A stretch of DNA of 64,000 nt from an uncultured Clostridium sp. (GTDB lineage Bacteria; Bacillota; Clostridia; TANB77; CAG-508), in the NCBI GenBank assembly GCA_948469655.1, contig CAOKMF010000002.1, positions 43,064 to 107,063 of the forward strand, in the 5' to 3' direction. Shown piece after piece: positions 1 through 9,335 of this stretch (positions within the stretch are counted from its first letter, which is position 1; each line of letters begins with the position of its first letter). A program made the translations under genes and the position numbers. The notes under the pieces are model-generated. The model saw nothing but the letters and a program-made list of their open reading frames with translations, had not been told where the DNA came from and ran no database searches.

Positions 1-2
1 CA

Positions 3-374
3 ACTATCCTTTCAAATTTAGCACAAGATTTTAATATTTTTATTGGTTCTACTATGCAACTTATTGAAAATTCGACTTTACCAGTTAACCTTACAATAAA
101 TGATTTATCAAGTAGAACTGTAAAGGAAGTACTAGATACCCTATGCTTATTAAAACAGATTTACAGCGATTCTTATCACCTTTATGAGTATTCTTTGAAT
201 GAAGTAGATACTGAGTTTTTTGATTTAGAGCCTTATGAAGACCCAAATGTAAGATATTATGCTTGCGTAGTGGATAAAAATAGAGCTGGTTCTAAGCCAA
301 CACTTTTATTTAGACTAAACCTTGCTTATAATGAATGGGAAGAATTAGGATATTTAAGATTAAAACAAAACTAA
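3..374 (+). CDS. hypothetical protein, 5' end outside window
   Basis: The reading frame is open from base 3, so the gene starts before the window; the ATG at 54 lies inside this frame and need not be the true start. About 123 residues are visible, acidic and tyrosine-rich near the end (FFDLEPYEDPNVRYYACVV), with no motif that I recognise. It ends with TAA just before a strong hairpin at 398-445. Base composition is like the native background. Function unknown. Confidence 0.55.
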   Translation, partial: TILSNLAQDFNIFIGSTMQLIENSTLPVNLTINDLSSRTVKEVLDTLCLLKQIYSDSYHLYEYSLNEVDTEFFDLEPYEDPNVRYYACVVDKNRAGSKPTLLFRLNLAYNEWEELGYLRLKQN

Positions 375-397
375 AAAGTTTATTTTTTCTAATCAAT

Positions 398-445
398 AAC
401 AAAGGTGTTCCAAGATGTATGTACATCATAGGAACACCTTTGTTT
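398..445. terminator. bidirectional hairpin terminator
   Basis: Two arms of about 14 bases (aacaaaggtgttcc and ggaacacctttgtt) pair around a 19-base loop. The hairpin lies between two genes that converge on it, the + strand gene ending at 374 and the - strand gene ending at 463, so it can serve both. Confidence 0.75.
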
Positions 446-462
446 TGGTACTTATCTGCTTT

Positions 463-882
463 TTATGAAATTTCTCTGCCCCAGCTTCCTTCTGACTTGT
501 TAAGGTTTTTAATGCTCAAAACACGATACCTTTTTTTCTTGTTTTTTCGCTTTCTGCCACTTACATTCGGCTCAAGTTTTGCACCTGATTTTACTCCATA
601 TTCCGGTGCCGAGTCTTTTTTAATTACCTGCAAAAGCAGATTGCCACAGTGCTTTTTGGTTCGTACGATATAACCATCAACATTATCCAAAAATGTATTT
701 TGATTTGGATAACATGGTATAGTTATCACATACCCCCACGGAGCATCTCCTGCAGGAACTCGCCCTTTTGGCATTTTCCTTTCACACCAACTGTCAGACT
801 TTGACTTGGTAACAGGTCTTATCTCACACTCAAGCAAGGAATACCTGTTGGATTGTTGCCGTTTCTTTCTTTGTTTTGCCAT
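463..882 (-). CDS. hypothetical basic protein, compositionally foreign
   Basis: 139 residues, very basic at both ends (MAKQRKKRQQ near the start, GRKRKNKKKRYR near residue 110), with cysteines at about 19, 33, 57 and 79. I recognise no family. G+C is clearly higher than in the neighbours, and codons such as CCG, GGC and CTG appear. Codon 8 is CGG (ccg at 858-860). Here CGG must be arginine for the frame to continue; a +1 step would end the protein after about 20 residues. A ribosome-binding-like AAAAGGAG precedes the ATG. It is probably recently acquired. Confidence 0.6.
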   Translation of the reverse strand: MAKQRKKRQQSNRYSLLECEIRPVTKSKSDSWCERKMPKGRVPAGDAPWGYVITIPCYPNQNTFLDNVDGYIVRTKKHCGNLLLQVIKKDSAPEYGVKSGAKLEPNVSGRKRKNKKKRYRVLSIKNLNKSEGSWGREIS

Positions 883-940
883 AATCCTTCAACTCCTTTT
901 CTAAGTAATGTATAAATTATACATTGTTATGTTTACTTTG

Positions 941-1249
941 TCAATATTTTTCATACTTATATTCATTTACATCTAATTTATCAGACAAAAAGTATTCTAA
1001 CTTATGAGTTTTAATCAAATTTTCCTTATCTTCTTTTGGAAGTTTCTTTATATGATACTCAAGCTTTGAGGCAAGGCTTTTATTCTCTGCACTCCATAAA
1101 CTTTCAAGTTTTTTAGGTGTATGTGTCTTTGTATATTTAGCACACTTATTATCTTTTCCAAAATGCTCCTGCATCCTTCTATCTATATCTGTCGTTATTC
1201 CTGTATATATAGAATTATCTTCACATCTAAGCATATAAATATAGTACAT
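941..1249 (-). CDS. GIY-YIG nuclease-superfamily protein (UPF0213/YazA-like)
   Basis: 102 residues starting MYYIYMLRCEDNSIYTGITTD. The YYIYML / YTGIT pair and the following DIDRRMQEH match the short single-domain GIY-YIG family found in most Bacillota, in which the conserved Tyr, Arg and His act in phosphodiester hydrolysis. The length (about 90-100 residues) is normal. The cellular role of the YazA group is not settled. It has no skip site. The A-rich leader GAGAGATAAAA before the ATG supports the start. Confidence 0.85.
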   Translation of the reverse strand: MYYIYMLRCEDNSIYTGITTDIDRRMQEHFGKDNKCAKYTKTHTPKKLESLWSAENKSLASKLEYHIKKLPKEDKENLIKTHKLEYFLSDKLDVNEYKYEKY

Positions 1250-1266
1250 TTTTATCTCTCCAATTT

Positions 1267-1299
1267 AAATTAGGCAATTCATATGAACCGCCTAATTTC
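1267..1299 (-). terminator. hairpin terminator after the - strand sortase gene
   Basis: The arms aattaggc and gcctaattt pair around a short AT-rich loop, between the sortase stop and the start of the GIY-YIG gene. Confidence 0.55.
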
Positions 1300-1318
1300 A
1301 CTTAAATAATATTTATTT

Positions 1319-2215
1319 TTAACTATTGCTCTCGTTATTATTATCTTCGTTATTTACTTCATTTTTTGGCTTAACATTTAGTTTCTTTGTTTTTTTAGCA
1401 ACTACTGCAAATCTTCCATTCTCTGAATGATAAGCACAAGTTGAAAGTGTGATTAATTGGTCACCATAGCTTGCAGTAGGCTCGATTGCATACATAGAAT
1501 CATTTTTTGCATTCTTCACAAAATCATTAAATGCAGGCTCTCCTCCTTGTATTGCTGGGTTGTATAAAGATGTATTATCTGCATTTACAAAATAATAATA
1601 TCTAAATACGTTCTTTTCTGATTTATAATATATTCTTGAACGGAATGCAGCAATTATCTCATATTCTGAATCATCATTTAAAGTTGTGAACGTCAATGTC
1701 TTATGGTCTTTATAAAACGCTTCTTTTTCATAATTCATTAATGGTTCAAACATTGCTCCATTTTTATTTCTATGTCCATAAATTAAAAAGTTCTCACTTG
1801 GTTTTTCAAGGTCTACATCCATATCTAGATATATAGAGCCTCTTGCTGAATTCTCACCTTTATATGTATGAGTCAAGTAATATGTATTACTTTCTTTATT
1901 TTGTACAATAGGGAAACTAATAGCAGTACCTGGTATGTCTAGCCATGCTACTACATTTGGATATTGGTTATGTAGTTCTTCTAATTTTACCATTTTTGCT
2001 GTTTTTTCTTCTATAAGTTCATCATTATCAGCATCATTCATATAATCTGAAAGGTCATTATAACTTTTCTTTTCTTTATAATCACTATAAGCTTTTATTC
2101 CATAATATAATCCTACTGATATAAGTGTTACTACCAATATTGATAACATCATAATAGTTACAATTTTTTTGACTTTTCTTTTATTCATTTTTTTTCCTTC
2201 TGTTCTATTTCTCAT
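1319..2215 (-). CDS. srtB: class B sortase
   Basis: Membrane-anchored cysteine transpeptidase that attaches surface proteins to the cell wall. The N-terminus is basic, with a transmembrane segment at about residues 20-40. The catalytic domain follows, with the SrtB-type segment WLDIPGTAISFPIVQ, the catalytic histidine in YGHRN, the catalytic cysteine in TLSTC and the arginine in NGRFAVVA. The length (about 290-298) is typical of class B. An alternative start at 2188 (MNKRKVKK) has its own AGAAGGA; the longer start has AAAGGAGG at a long spacing. A possible substrate, an LPQTG protein, is encoded at 19680-20795. It has no skip site. Confidence 0.9.
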   Translation of the reverse strand: MRNRTEGKKMNKRKVKKIVTIMMLSILVVTLISVGLYYGIKAYSDYKEKKSYNDLSDYMNDADNDELIEEKTAKMVKLEELHNQYPNVVAWLDIPGTAISFPIVQNKESNTYYLTHTYKGENSARGSIYLDMDVDLEKPSENFLIYGHRNKNGAMFEPLMNYEKEAFYKDHKTLTFTTLNDDSEYEIIAAFRSRIYYKSEKNVFRYYYFVNADNTSLYNPAIQGGEPAFNDFVKNAKNDSMYAIEPTASYGDQLITLSTCAYHSENGRFAVVAKKTKKLNVKPKNEVNNEDNNNESNS

Positions 2216-2266
2216 TTTAAATTTTATTCCTCCTTTTTTACCTCATATTATATTGTAATAGAAAAA

Positions 2267-2293
2267 TGGAATTAAGGCAATACCCTAATTCCA
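2267..2293. terminator. hairpin terminator
   Basis: The inverted repeat tggaatta/taattcca is flanked by A and T runs on both sides. It overlaps the last codons of the small gene at 2285-2482 and would end its transcription. Confidence 0.6.
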
Positions 2294-2482
2294 TTTTTTT
2301 AATTTATTTTTTTCATTCTTTTCATATATCTTAATAATACTCTCTAGAATCTCTAAATTAAATTCCGTGGGATTTTCTAATAATTTAAATATTGTTATTC
2401 TTTCTTCGTGATATTCTTCTTGAGCTTTTTTTGTATTATTCAATACTTCGTTTGCTTTATTAATTAATTCTTCCTTATTCAT
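2285..2482 (-). CDS. hypothetical small protein
   Basis: 65 residues, highly charged (Lys, Glu) and probably helical (MNKEELINKANEVLNN at the start). It contains no cysteine and no motif I recognise. It sits between the sortase and an XRE regulator on the same strand, followed directly by a hairpin terminator. The start has a modest AGGGTGAAGT ribosome-binding sequence. Its reality rests on codon bias, this leader and the terminator placement. Confidence 0.5.
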   Translation of the reverse strand: MNKEELINKANEVLNNTKKAQEEYHEERITIFKLLENPTEFNLEILESIIKIYEKNEKNKLKKWN

Positions 2483-2589
2483 TTTACTTCACCCTATATT
2501 ATTTTACCATATGGTTAAAAGAAAAATCAATTATCTTTTTTACTCTTAAAGTAATTTGTTTTGCCTTAATTTTCATAAACTCGTTGTTA

Positions 2590-3963
2590 CTACCATATTG
2601 AAGCCTTTTGTATTTTATCAAAATTACTTTTTGATGTACGTATTTCTATTTCTGGCAAACTTCTATCTTGAATTTTAATTTCTTTATTATTAATATCTTT
2701 AATAATATCTCTTATATTTTCCATTTCCCCTGCATTATTGTCCCAATGTATTGCTATGTGATTTGGACTAACTTTAACAAAATCTATTTTATCATATTTA
2801 CTATGATTTACTACAATTTTTATTTCATCAGAATTTGTTTCAACATGTCTTACTATTGCTCTGTAATAAGCTGTTTCTATCTTTAGTCCTTCTATCATTT
2901 CTGTGGTATAAACATCTTCTACCTTATATGCATCTTCAATATAGTTAAAATCTGTCATTCCAACACATGCTAAACCTATTCCTACTCCCGCAATTAATAA
3001 TGAAACTATAAATATAATCGCAAATACATTCTTTTTAGACTTTTTATTTACAATAAAATTATACAATATATGTAAAATAACATAGTTTATTGCAAGTCCC
3101 GAAAGTATTGAAAGTAGTGTTCCAAAGAATACAAGTCCTGTTTTTACAAACATAAAACTTAGAACTAGCATCATGGCAAGACCTATAAATGTACATGCAA
3201 AAAATATTCCAAAATATATTGCCAAGGCTTTTATGCACCATATTAAAAACTTTATAATTCCATTTAAAAATCTCATTTCAGAGTGATTTGGGTCTCTTAT
3301 AATAATCTTTTCTTTTTTCTTTTCTATAAACTTTTTCTCTTTTTTATTCTCTAATATCTTGCCATCTTCTGTTTCTTCTTCATTTTTGCTATTTACTAAA
3401 GGATTATCATCTTTCACTATTTCATAATAATCTAAATATCTAATTTTAAAGATATGTAAAAATATTGCGACCCCAACTATTAAAGCAAGTATATAATAAA
3501 TTCCAAAGCAAACATCTCTTACTACATAATATCTAGAAACATTGCCTATCAATAAGTTTCCTAATATTCCTTCTAATATTGCCCATATAATGGTAAATAT
3601 TATTAATAATGATACAAAAACTACAATTTGTTCAAAAATACATTTAAGCTTTTCCTTAAATTTCATACTACTTAGCATTTCTACTGTTTTTGTAATGAAA
3701 CTAAAAAAATCGTCTATATACTTATTTAGATTACTCTTCACCTGCTTAGTTTCATTTAAATCTTTAACGCTTTCATTCATAAGTTCATCAATATTGTAAT
3801 TAAAAAGCTTACATATAAGAAGCACTTTCTCCATTTCCGGGTAACTTTGGTCAGATTCCCATTTTGATACAGCTTGTCTTGACACACCTAATTTTTCTGC
3901 AAGTTGTTCTTGTGATAAATTGTTCTCTTTTCTGATAGTTTTTAAATTATCTGATAACTTCAT
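2590..3963 (-). CDS. XRE-family regulator with membrane domain
   Basis: 457 residues. Residues 1-65 are a classical helix-turn-helix of the Cro/CI type (NLSQEQLAEKLGVSRQAVSKWE). A linker follows, then several hydrophobic segments (about 115-175 and 245-345) that should span the membrane, a charged cytoplasmic loop between them, and a C-terminal beta-rich tail with repeated short hydrophobic strands. Such HTH-membrane fusions are common in Clostridia and are thought to sense the envelope; the signal here is unknown. The start is supported by AAAGGATGTG upstream. It has no skip site; all CGG triplets are in other phases (TCG-GGA, GCG-GGA, CCG-GAA). Confidence 0.8.
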   Translation of the reverse strand: MKLSDNLKTIRKENNLSQEQLAEKLGVSRQAVSKWESDQSYPEMEKVLLICKLFNYNIDELMNESVKDLNETKQVKSNLNKYIDDFFSFITKTVEMLSSMKFKEKLKCIFEQIVVFVSLLIIFTIIWAILEGILGNLLIGNVSRYYVVRDVCFGIYYILALIVGVAIFLHIFKIRYLDYYEIVKDDNPLVNSKNEEETEDGKILENKKEKKFIEKKKEKIIIRDPNHSEMRFLNGIIKFLIWCIKALAIYFGIFFACTFIGLAMMLVLSFMFVKTGLVFFGTLLSILSGLAINYVILHILYNFIVNKKSKKNVFAIIFIVSLLIAGVGIGLACVGMTDFNYIEDAYKVEDVYTTEMIEGLKIETAYYRAIVRHVETNSDEIKIVVNHSKYDKIDFVKVSPNHIAIHWDNNAGEMENIRDIIKDINNKEIKIQDRSLPEIEIRTSKSNFDKIQKASIW

Positions 3964-4064
3964 TTCTAGTCACATCCTTTCGAGCATATGTTACTATATT
4001 CTACTGGTTGCATTCTACCAATTTTAGGTTGTTTTTTGTCAATTTTGAGTTGCTTTTATTCTTC

Positions 4065-4656
4065 TTATATTAAACTTTCTTTTTTTCCATAAACAAATAA
4101 TTTTTCTTGTAATAAAGTGGCTATTTTTCTTTTAGAAAATGGATATTGCCTTAAAAGTCCTGAATATATCTCTTCTAAATTCTCTAATCTTTTAAAGTCT
4201 TCTGGCTTAACAACATCTGGCAAATTGTTTTCGATACCTGCCTCATCCATTACATATTTTACAAATTCTGCACAGTAAAATGATCTTTTTGTTCTTATTT
4301 TTTTATGAAATCCTGCTGCAAAAAGTCCTAAAATATTAAATTTATATTTTTCTTCACTTCCTTTGATATTTTCTATTATATTTCTTACATTATTATATTC
4401 TTCATTTGTTACTTCTAAATAATAAATTTTAGCTGTTGTATTTCTAAATCTTCTAAACGTTCCTTTATTTATGTATTCATGTACAAAGCCTCCGAGCAAA
4501 AGCATTATATGCTCTTAGTCTTCCAAAGCTATACATTTCTTTCGCATCAATATCTAATGAAATTGATACATGAGAAAACTCGTCTTTTGTAAAACTTTTT
4601 ATAATTTTTGAAAGAAGAGTTCCTGTATGGGAAAGTACAATATATATTCCTTTCAA
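4065..4656 (-). CDS. permuted papain-like (NlpC/P60-related) hypothetical protein
   Basis: About 196 residues when read with one skip site at 4492-4494. The start is probably the TTG at 4654-4656 (residues LKGIYIVLSHTGTLLSKI). EFSHVSISLD provides a histidine, and FYCAEFVKYVMDEAGI provides a cysteine in the typical CAEFV setting, so it resembles the permuted papain-like group of cell-envelope or lipid hydrolases. The skip site joins ...RAYNAFA to GGFVHEYINKG; read in the unshifted frame the protein stops at once (LCT stop). 591 coding bases remain after removing one base, which divides by three. Substrate unknown. Confidence 0.65.
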
Positions 4657-4811
4657 GATATCTACCTACTTTCTTTTTTTATTTTCTTCATTTTACCACT
4701 AGTTAGTATTCTTGTAAATCTACTTTAAGATTATTTTAATAATTTAGTATTACAATATTTTATAGTTTTAGACAGATTAAAAATATATTTGACTTTTTAA
4801 TTTTATATTTA

Positions 4812-4838
4812 AAATAAGGTGACAAAATGCCACCCTAT
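4812..4838 (-). terminator. terminator of metK
   Basis: A hairpin with GGTGgcattttgtCACC-type arms is followed on the - strand by a run of T, a few bases after the metK stop codon. Confidence 0.6.
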
Positions 4839-4849
4839 TTTATTCTATT

Positions 4850-5960
4850 CTAAATTTTTATAATCTTTTCCCAAGATAGATTAGATTTCCCAAAATGACC
4901 ATAGTTTGTTGTCTCACTATATATTGGCTTTTTTAAATCTAAATAATTAATAATTCCATCAGGTGTTAAATCAAAATTCTCATTTATTAATTTTACTAAT
5001 TCTTCTTCTGTGTTATTTCCTGTTCCAAATGTATTAACACAGATAGATAGTGGCTCTTTCATTCCTATTGCGTAAGACACTTGAATTTCACATTTTTTTG
5101 CATATCCGATTTGCAACAATATTTTTTGCAATATGTCTTAACATATATGCAGCAGACCTATCTACTTTGCTTGGGTCTTTTCCAGAAAAAGCACCTCCAC
5201 CATGTTTTGCATATCCACCATATGTATCTACTATTATCTTTCTTCCTGTTAGTCCTGTGTCTCCCAAAGGTCCACCAATTACAAATCTTCCTGTTGGGTT
5301 TATGTATATTTTTGTATTTTCATCTATCATGTCTTCGCTAATAGTAGTTTTTATAACCTTTTCTATTATATCTTCTCTTATTCTTTCATTTGTAACATTA
5401 TCTAAATGCTGAGTAGATATTAAAATCGTTTCTACTCTTTTTGGAATATCATTTTCGTATTCTACTGTTACTTGAGTTTTTCCATCTGGTCTTAAATATG
5501 GTATAACTCCAGTTTTTCTGACTTCTGTTAGCTTTTTAGATAACTTATGTGCAGTTTCTATCGCATATGGCATATACTCTTCTGTCTCATCACTTGCATA
5601 TCCAAACATTATGCCCTGGTCTCCAGCCCCACCAATATTTACTCCAAGTGCAATATCAGGACTTTGTTTTATTATGTCTATATTAATGTTGCAAGTTCTA
5701 TAATCCATATCTGTATTTTCATTATCATATCCAATTTGCTTTATTTTTTCTCTTACTAATTCTTCTATTTTCAAATTAGCATTTGTTGTAATTTGTCCTG
5801 CAATTGTAATATTATTCCCGTTTGCAAATGTTTCAACTGCAACTCTCGAATTTTTATCTTGTCTTATACATTCGTCTAAAATGCAATCAGATATTGTATC
5901 ACATAGTTTATCTGGATGTCCTTCTGTTACACTTTCCGACGTAAAAAAATAGTTCTTCAT
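4850..5960 (-). CDS. metK: S-adenosylmethionine synthetase
   Basis: Makes S-adenosylmethionine from methionine and ATP; normally essential. Visible motifs are GHPDKLCD near the start, the methionine/ATP loop [30 protein letters not shown] and the phosphate loop GGGAFSGKD. One skip site at 5106-5108 joins ...AKNIVAN to [15 protein letters not shown], the normal family continuation with the conserved glycine. Read without it the protein ends about 80 residues early. One base removed leaves 1110 bases, or 369 residues, slightly short for the family but complete. I see no S-box riboswitch upstream. The start has GGAGAATAAA before the ATG. Confidence 0.95.
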
Positions 5961-6052
5961 TTTATTCTCCTTATACTAGTTCCTAAATCAATCTTTATTA
6001 TTTATACCATATTTTAAAGATTAAAGCAAGACATTCTGCTTTTACTTTATTA

Positions 6053-6619
6053 CTATATACTCTCTAAAATTTTATCAAAGATTTCAAACCTATTTTTAGA
6101 AGTATCTATATATTTAATATTATATTTAGGACATTCTCTTTTTAACATTTCGTTACAAGTATACCAATCCACGGCATGCTTTAACAGATATTCTTTTGAT
6201 AAACCATATGTCCAACTTTCTTCAGTATCATATTTAATGCATTGTTCTACCATATCTTCAGCTTTTAAATCTCCTAGTCCTAAACATATTACAATAGTCT
6301 CATTAAAATCAATCATTTCACCTACTATTTTAGGTTCTAGTTGTCCACTTTCTAATATATACCCATATTCTTTTGTATCTTTTCTAATTAATGAGTTATA
6401 TAATTCTAAAAGAGTTCTTTGAAAATACTCTCCATGTTCAAATTCTTTTTGTATATTTACATTTTTCCTATAATACTCTTCTTCATCTTTTGCTCTAATC
6501 ATTGCCCATTTTAGCGAATCACTATGTATTAAATTATAACTGTTATATTTATCCTTTATCATATTACTTAAAGTTGTTTTTCCTGCTCTTCCTATTCCCA
6601 TAATTAAAATATTTTTCAT
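6053..6619 (-). CDS. P-loop NTPase, small-molecule kinase-like
   Basis: 188 residues with an N-terminal Walker A motif (GIGRAGKTTLSNMI, residues 7-20) and IHSDSLKWAM, reminiscent of the substrate-binding D of AAA/shikimate-kinase-like enzymes. No specific substrate can be assigned. The start is preceded by AAAGGAGAATAAAA. It is monocistronic and lies between metK and the disrupted ZIP gene. It has no skip site. Confidence 0.7.
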   Translation of the reverse strand: MKNILIMGIGRAGKTTLSNMIKDKYNSYNLIHSDSLKWAMIRAKDEEEYYRKNVNIQKEFEHGEYFQRTLLELYNSLIRKDTKEYGYILESGQLEPKIVGEMIDFNETIVICLGLGDLKAEDMVEQCIKYDTEESWTYGLSKEYLLKHAVDWYTCNEMLKRECPKYNIKYIDTSKNRFEIFDKILESI

Positions 6620-6696
6620 TTTTATTCTCCTTTATAACATACGTTATGCTAACTATATCATAAAGAAATAAAAAAAGGAAGTTTTTACAAGCAAAA

Positions 6697-6730
6697 AAGT
6701 GGCTAGCACTTTTTATATTGCTAACCACTT
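6697..6730. terminator. bidirectional hairpin terminator
   Basis: The arms aagtggctagca and tgctaaccactt lie just downstream of the ZIP transporter stop codon at 6746, with T runs nearby. Confidence 0.65.
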
Positions 6731-6745
6731 CTATTTACTACACTT

Positions 6746-7152
6746 TTAACCTAAAGCTATATCTAATACCATCATAACTACAAAGCCTATTGTAACCCCG
6801 AATAACTCCTAAGGCTGACTTATTTCCACTATGCATTTCTGGTACTAATTCTTCTACTACAACAAATATCATTGCACCCGCTGCAAAAGATAACAAGTAT
6901 GGTAATAATGGAACAACAGCATTTATTAGTATTACTGTTACAAGAGCTGCAATCGGCTCAACTATTCCCGATAATACTCCTGACATAAATGCTTTCCCAC
7001 GACTCATTCCTGACATCTTTAATGGCATTGAAATAATTGCACCTTCTGGAATATTTTGAATCGCTATACCTATTGCAAGCACAATTGCTTCAATCAGAGC
7101 AATTCCTGAATTTCCAGATAAAAACCCCGCAAAACATACACCTACTGCCATT
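6746..7152 (-). pseudogene. ZIP-family metal transporter, C-terminal part (gene split by mobile element)
   Basis: Encodes the C-terminal half of a ZupT-like zinc/divalent metal transporter: MAVGVCFAGFLSG, then the second signature NIPEGAIISMPL, then hydrophobic helices. A skip site at 6798-6800 turns the ending into ...ALGVI-GVTIGFVVMMVLDIALG, the normal C-terminus of the family. The N-terminal half is at 14095-14454. Joining the two across the shared 8-base core ccttctgg and removing two skip-site bases gives exactly 255 codons (254 residues), and recreates HNIPEGMAVGV. So the gene is intact except for the inserted element and would be restored by its excision. Confidence 0.9.
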
Positions 7153-7181
7153 CCTTCTGGTTGTGGATAAAGTAGAATGTG
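7153..7181. other. left attachment junction
   Basis: Core ccttctgg at 7153-7160 followed by the attP half-arm aaagtagaatgtg at 7169-7181. The host side continues into MAVGV of the ZIP gene. Confidence 0.8.
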
Positions 7182-7199
7182 AATACTATTACTTTGTTT

Positions 7200-7320
7200 G
7201 CGACCTACCTTTTGTATGATTTTTTAAAAAATTGTCCCCTCCACGGCTTTCGCAGGTCATAACCCCCGCCTCAATGGGCTGTCGGGCTCCAATTTTTTAT
7301 AAAATATACAAAACGGTCGC
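7200..7320. repeat. 121-bp imperfect palindrome with GC-rich centre at the element's left end
   Basis: Outer arms gcgacc/ggtcgc, then ttttgtat/atacaaaa, then attttttaaaaaattg paired with caattttttataaaat. These enclose a roughly 55-base GC-rich centre (ccacggctttcgcagg, ctgtcgggctcc). The G+C of the centre differs sharply from the surroundings. It lies between att and the integrase stop codon and contains no gene that I can see. It could be a structured RNA, a terminator or a processing site. Confidence 0.55.
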
Positions 7321-7330
7321 CTATAAGTTA

Positions 7331-8879
7331 TTAAATATTATTTAATTTTTTGAAGTTAAATATTATATCTATCTGTTTATCTTGATGAATTTTTATTTTA
7401 TTGATAATTACTTTCATGAGTTCTGGAGCCACATTTTCTAAACTTAAAAATTCCTTAACTACTTTTGCAATATCTTTACTGTTATCTTCTTCTAAGTCTT
7501 TTTTATTTTGTTTTATTTCTTCATATTGTTTTTGTTTTTCCTTTATTTGTTCATTGTATTTTTTTAGCACCCTTTCGCAAATTTCCTCTGTAATTTTTCC
7601 CTCTAGTTTATCCATATACATTTTATCAATATTTGCTTTTATTAGCTCTATTTCTTTTTCTATGTTTTCTAATAATTTTTTGCAGTCATAAACTGTTTTG
7701 CTATTTTTTATACTAAATTCTATCTTTTTACTATCTATATCTTGAAATAGCTCTTTTATGTAATTTAAGATTTTATCCTCTAAATATTCATAGTTAAATC
7801 CATGACAAGTACAAATTTTAAGTTTTGAGTTTCTACGATAATTGTTGCATATTGTAAAGTATTTATTATTTCTTGTGTCTTTTTTTATTCCTATTTTGTG
7901 CCCACATTCATAGCAATACAATAGTCCATCTAATAATGTATAATTCTTTTTTTCTTGCCTTTCATACTTTTGAACTATTACCATTCTTTGTACTGCATCA
8001 TAAGTTTTTTTATCAATAATCGGCTCATGAGTGTTTTCTACAACATACCATTGTTCCTTTGGATTTTCTCTCATTTTTCTGTTCTTATAGCTTATTCTAC
8101 TTCTTTTATTCTGTACTGTTACACCTGTATATATTTCATGTGATAATATGTTTTTTATGGTTTTGTTGCTCCAAAATGTAACCTTATTATGCCTTAAACT
8201 ACTCGCTGTTGGAATTTTGTTATCGTTTAGATAATCTCTTATAACTCCTATTTTATTTCCTGCCTTTGCCATATCAAATATTATTCTTACTATCTTTGCT
8301 TCTTCTTCACAAATTACTAAATGATTTTTATCCTCTTTGTCTTGTATATAACCCAGTGGTGTCTTTCCCCCTACCCATTTACCTTGCTTTTGCATAGTAT
8401 GCAGTGCTGTTCTTATCTTTTTTGATAAGTCTTTTGAATACATATCGTTTAGTATAGATTTGAATGGTGCTATATCATTATTTCCATTGTTATCTAAAAA
8501 AGTGTCTATTCCATCATTTACTGAAACATACCTTATATTTTTCTCTGGGAACCAATTTTCTATATACTCCCCTGTTCCTATATAATCACGACCTAAACGA
8601 GATAAATCTTTAGTTACTACCATATTTATTTTGTCTTGCTCTATATCATTAATCATTCTATTAAACTCTGGTCTATTGAAATTTGTTCCAGTATATCCGT
8701 TGATCAATGTAAATATCTACTAATTCATATTCTTCTCCTAAATTTTTTACATATTCCTCTAATAGTATTTTTTGGTTCTTGACACTTTCGCTATCATCAT
8801 ATCCCCTGTCCATATCTTCTTTAGATAATCTTATATAAATTGCTACTTTAAAAATTACATTCTTTGTTTTTTCAAGCAC
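7331..8879 (-). CDS. large serine recombinase (integrase)
   Basis: Site-specific recombinase that should integrate and excise the surrounding element. The resolvase domain starts VAIYIRLSKEDMDRGYDDS with the catalytic serine in RLS. It continues with DLSRLGRDYIGTGEY, a recombinase domain (GYIQDKEDKNHLVICEEEAKIVR), a zinc ribbon (YCYECGHKIG ... CTCHG) and a C-terminal coiled coil rich in Lys/Glu (about 380-480). A skip site at 8697-8699 (preceding codon CAA) joins ...YIDQ to GYTGTNFNRPEF, the invariant GYTGTNF/RP region. Without it the catalytic domain is cut after about 60 residues. One base removed leaves 1548 bases, or 515 residues, normal for the family. Confidence 0.92.
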
Positions 8880-8976
8880 CTAAGCCTCCTTCCTATGCTT
8901 GAAAAATTTGAATTCATGCTAGAATTATAACTTTAGAAGATATATAAGTCAAGTTATGAATTCAAATATAATTGTT

Positions 8977-9090
8977 TTAAGCATTATATTGTTTTTTATC
9001 TAATAAATTTTTTAAGTAAAAAGCTAGTAAATTTTCTATCTCTTCTCCTTCATCATTAAAATAAACATTTATTTTAAAATCATTATCCAT
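8977..9090 (-). CDS. small protein beside the integrase (possible directionality factor)
   Basis: 37 residues, starting MDNDFKINVYFNDEGEEIEN and ending KKQYNA, with a perfect AGGAGG eight bases before the ATG. It lies just upstream of the integrase on the same strand. Serine-integrase elements often encode a small recombination directionality factor here, but this sequence shows no motif that proves it. The function is inference from position only. Confidence 0.5.
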   Translation of the reverse strand: MDNDFKINVYFNDEGEEIENLLAFYLKNLLDKKQYNA

Positions 9091-9262
9091 GCTTTTCCTC
9101 CTGATACAATATATTAAAATGATTACAAAAAAAGAAGAGATTTTTTCTTCTCTTCTATACTATTATTATAAATGTTTAATTGATTAAAACAATGAAATGA
9201 TTTTGAAGTATGTTTGAAATGCAGTTTATGTCACATTTTCCTATACATTATTATTTTATCTC

Positions 9263-9286
9263 CTCGATAACTTGTAAGTTATCGAG
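9263..9286. terminator. perfect 11-bp inverted repeat downstream of the anti-sigma gene
   Basis: The arms ctcgataactt and aagttatcgag are separated by two bases. No clear T run follows on the - strand, so this may be a protein-binding site instead of a terminator. Confidence 0.45.
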
Positions 9287-9335
9287 ATGATTATCTCAAA
9301 TTTTCAATTATTTCTTTCTTGAACTTTCAAATCTT

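Noticed and set aside
335..673. Open frame on the + strand across the terminator and the 463-882 gene
   Set aside because: It overlaps a hairpin terminator and the opposite strand gene, which has better codon use and a ribosome-binding site.
5961..6052. S-box or other SAM riboswitch upstream of metK
   Set aside because: The 90 bases are AT-rich without the conserved riboswitch core or a terminator/antiterminator pair.
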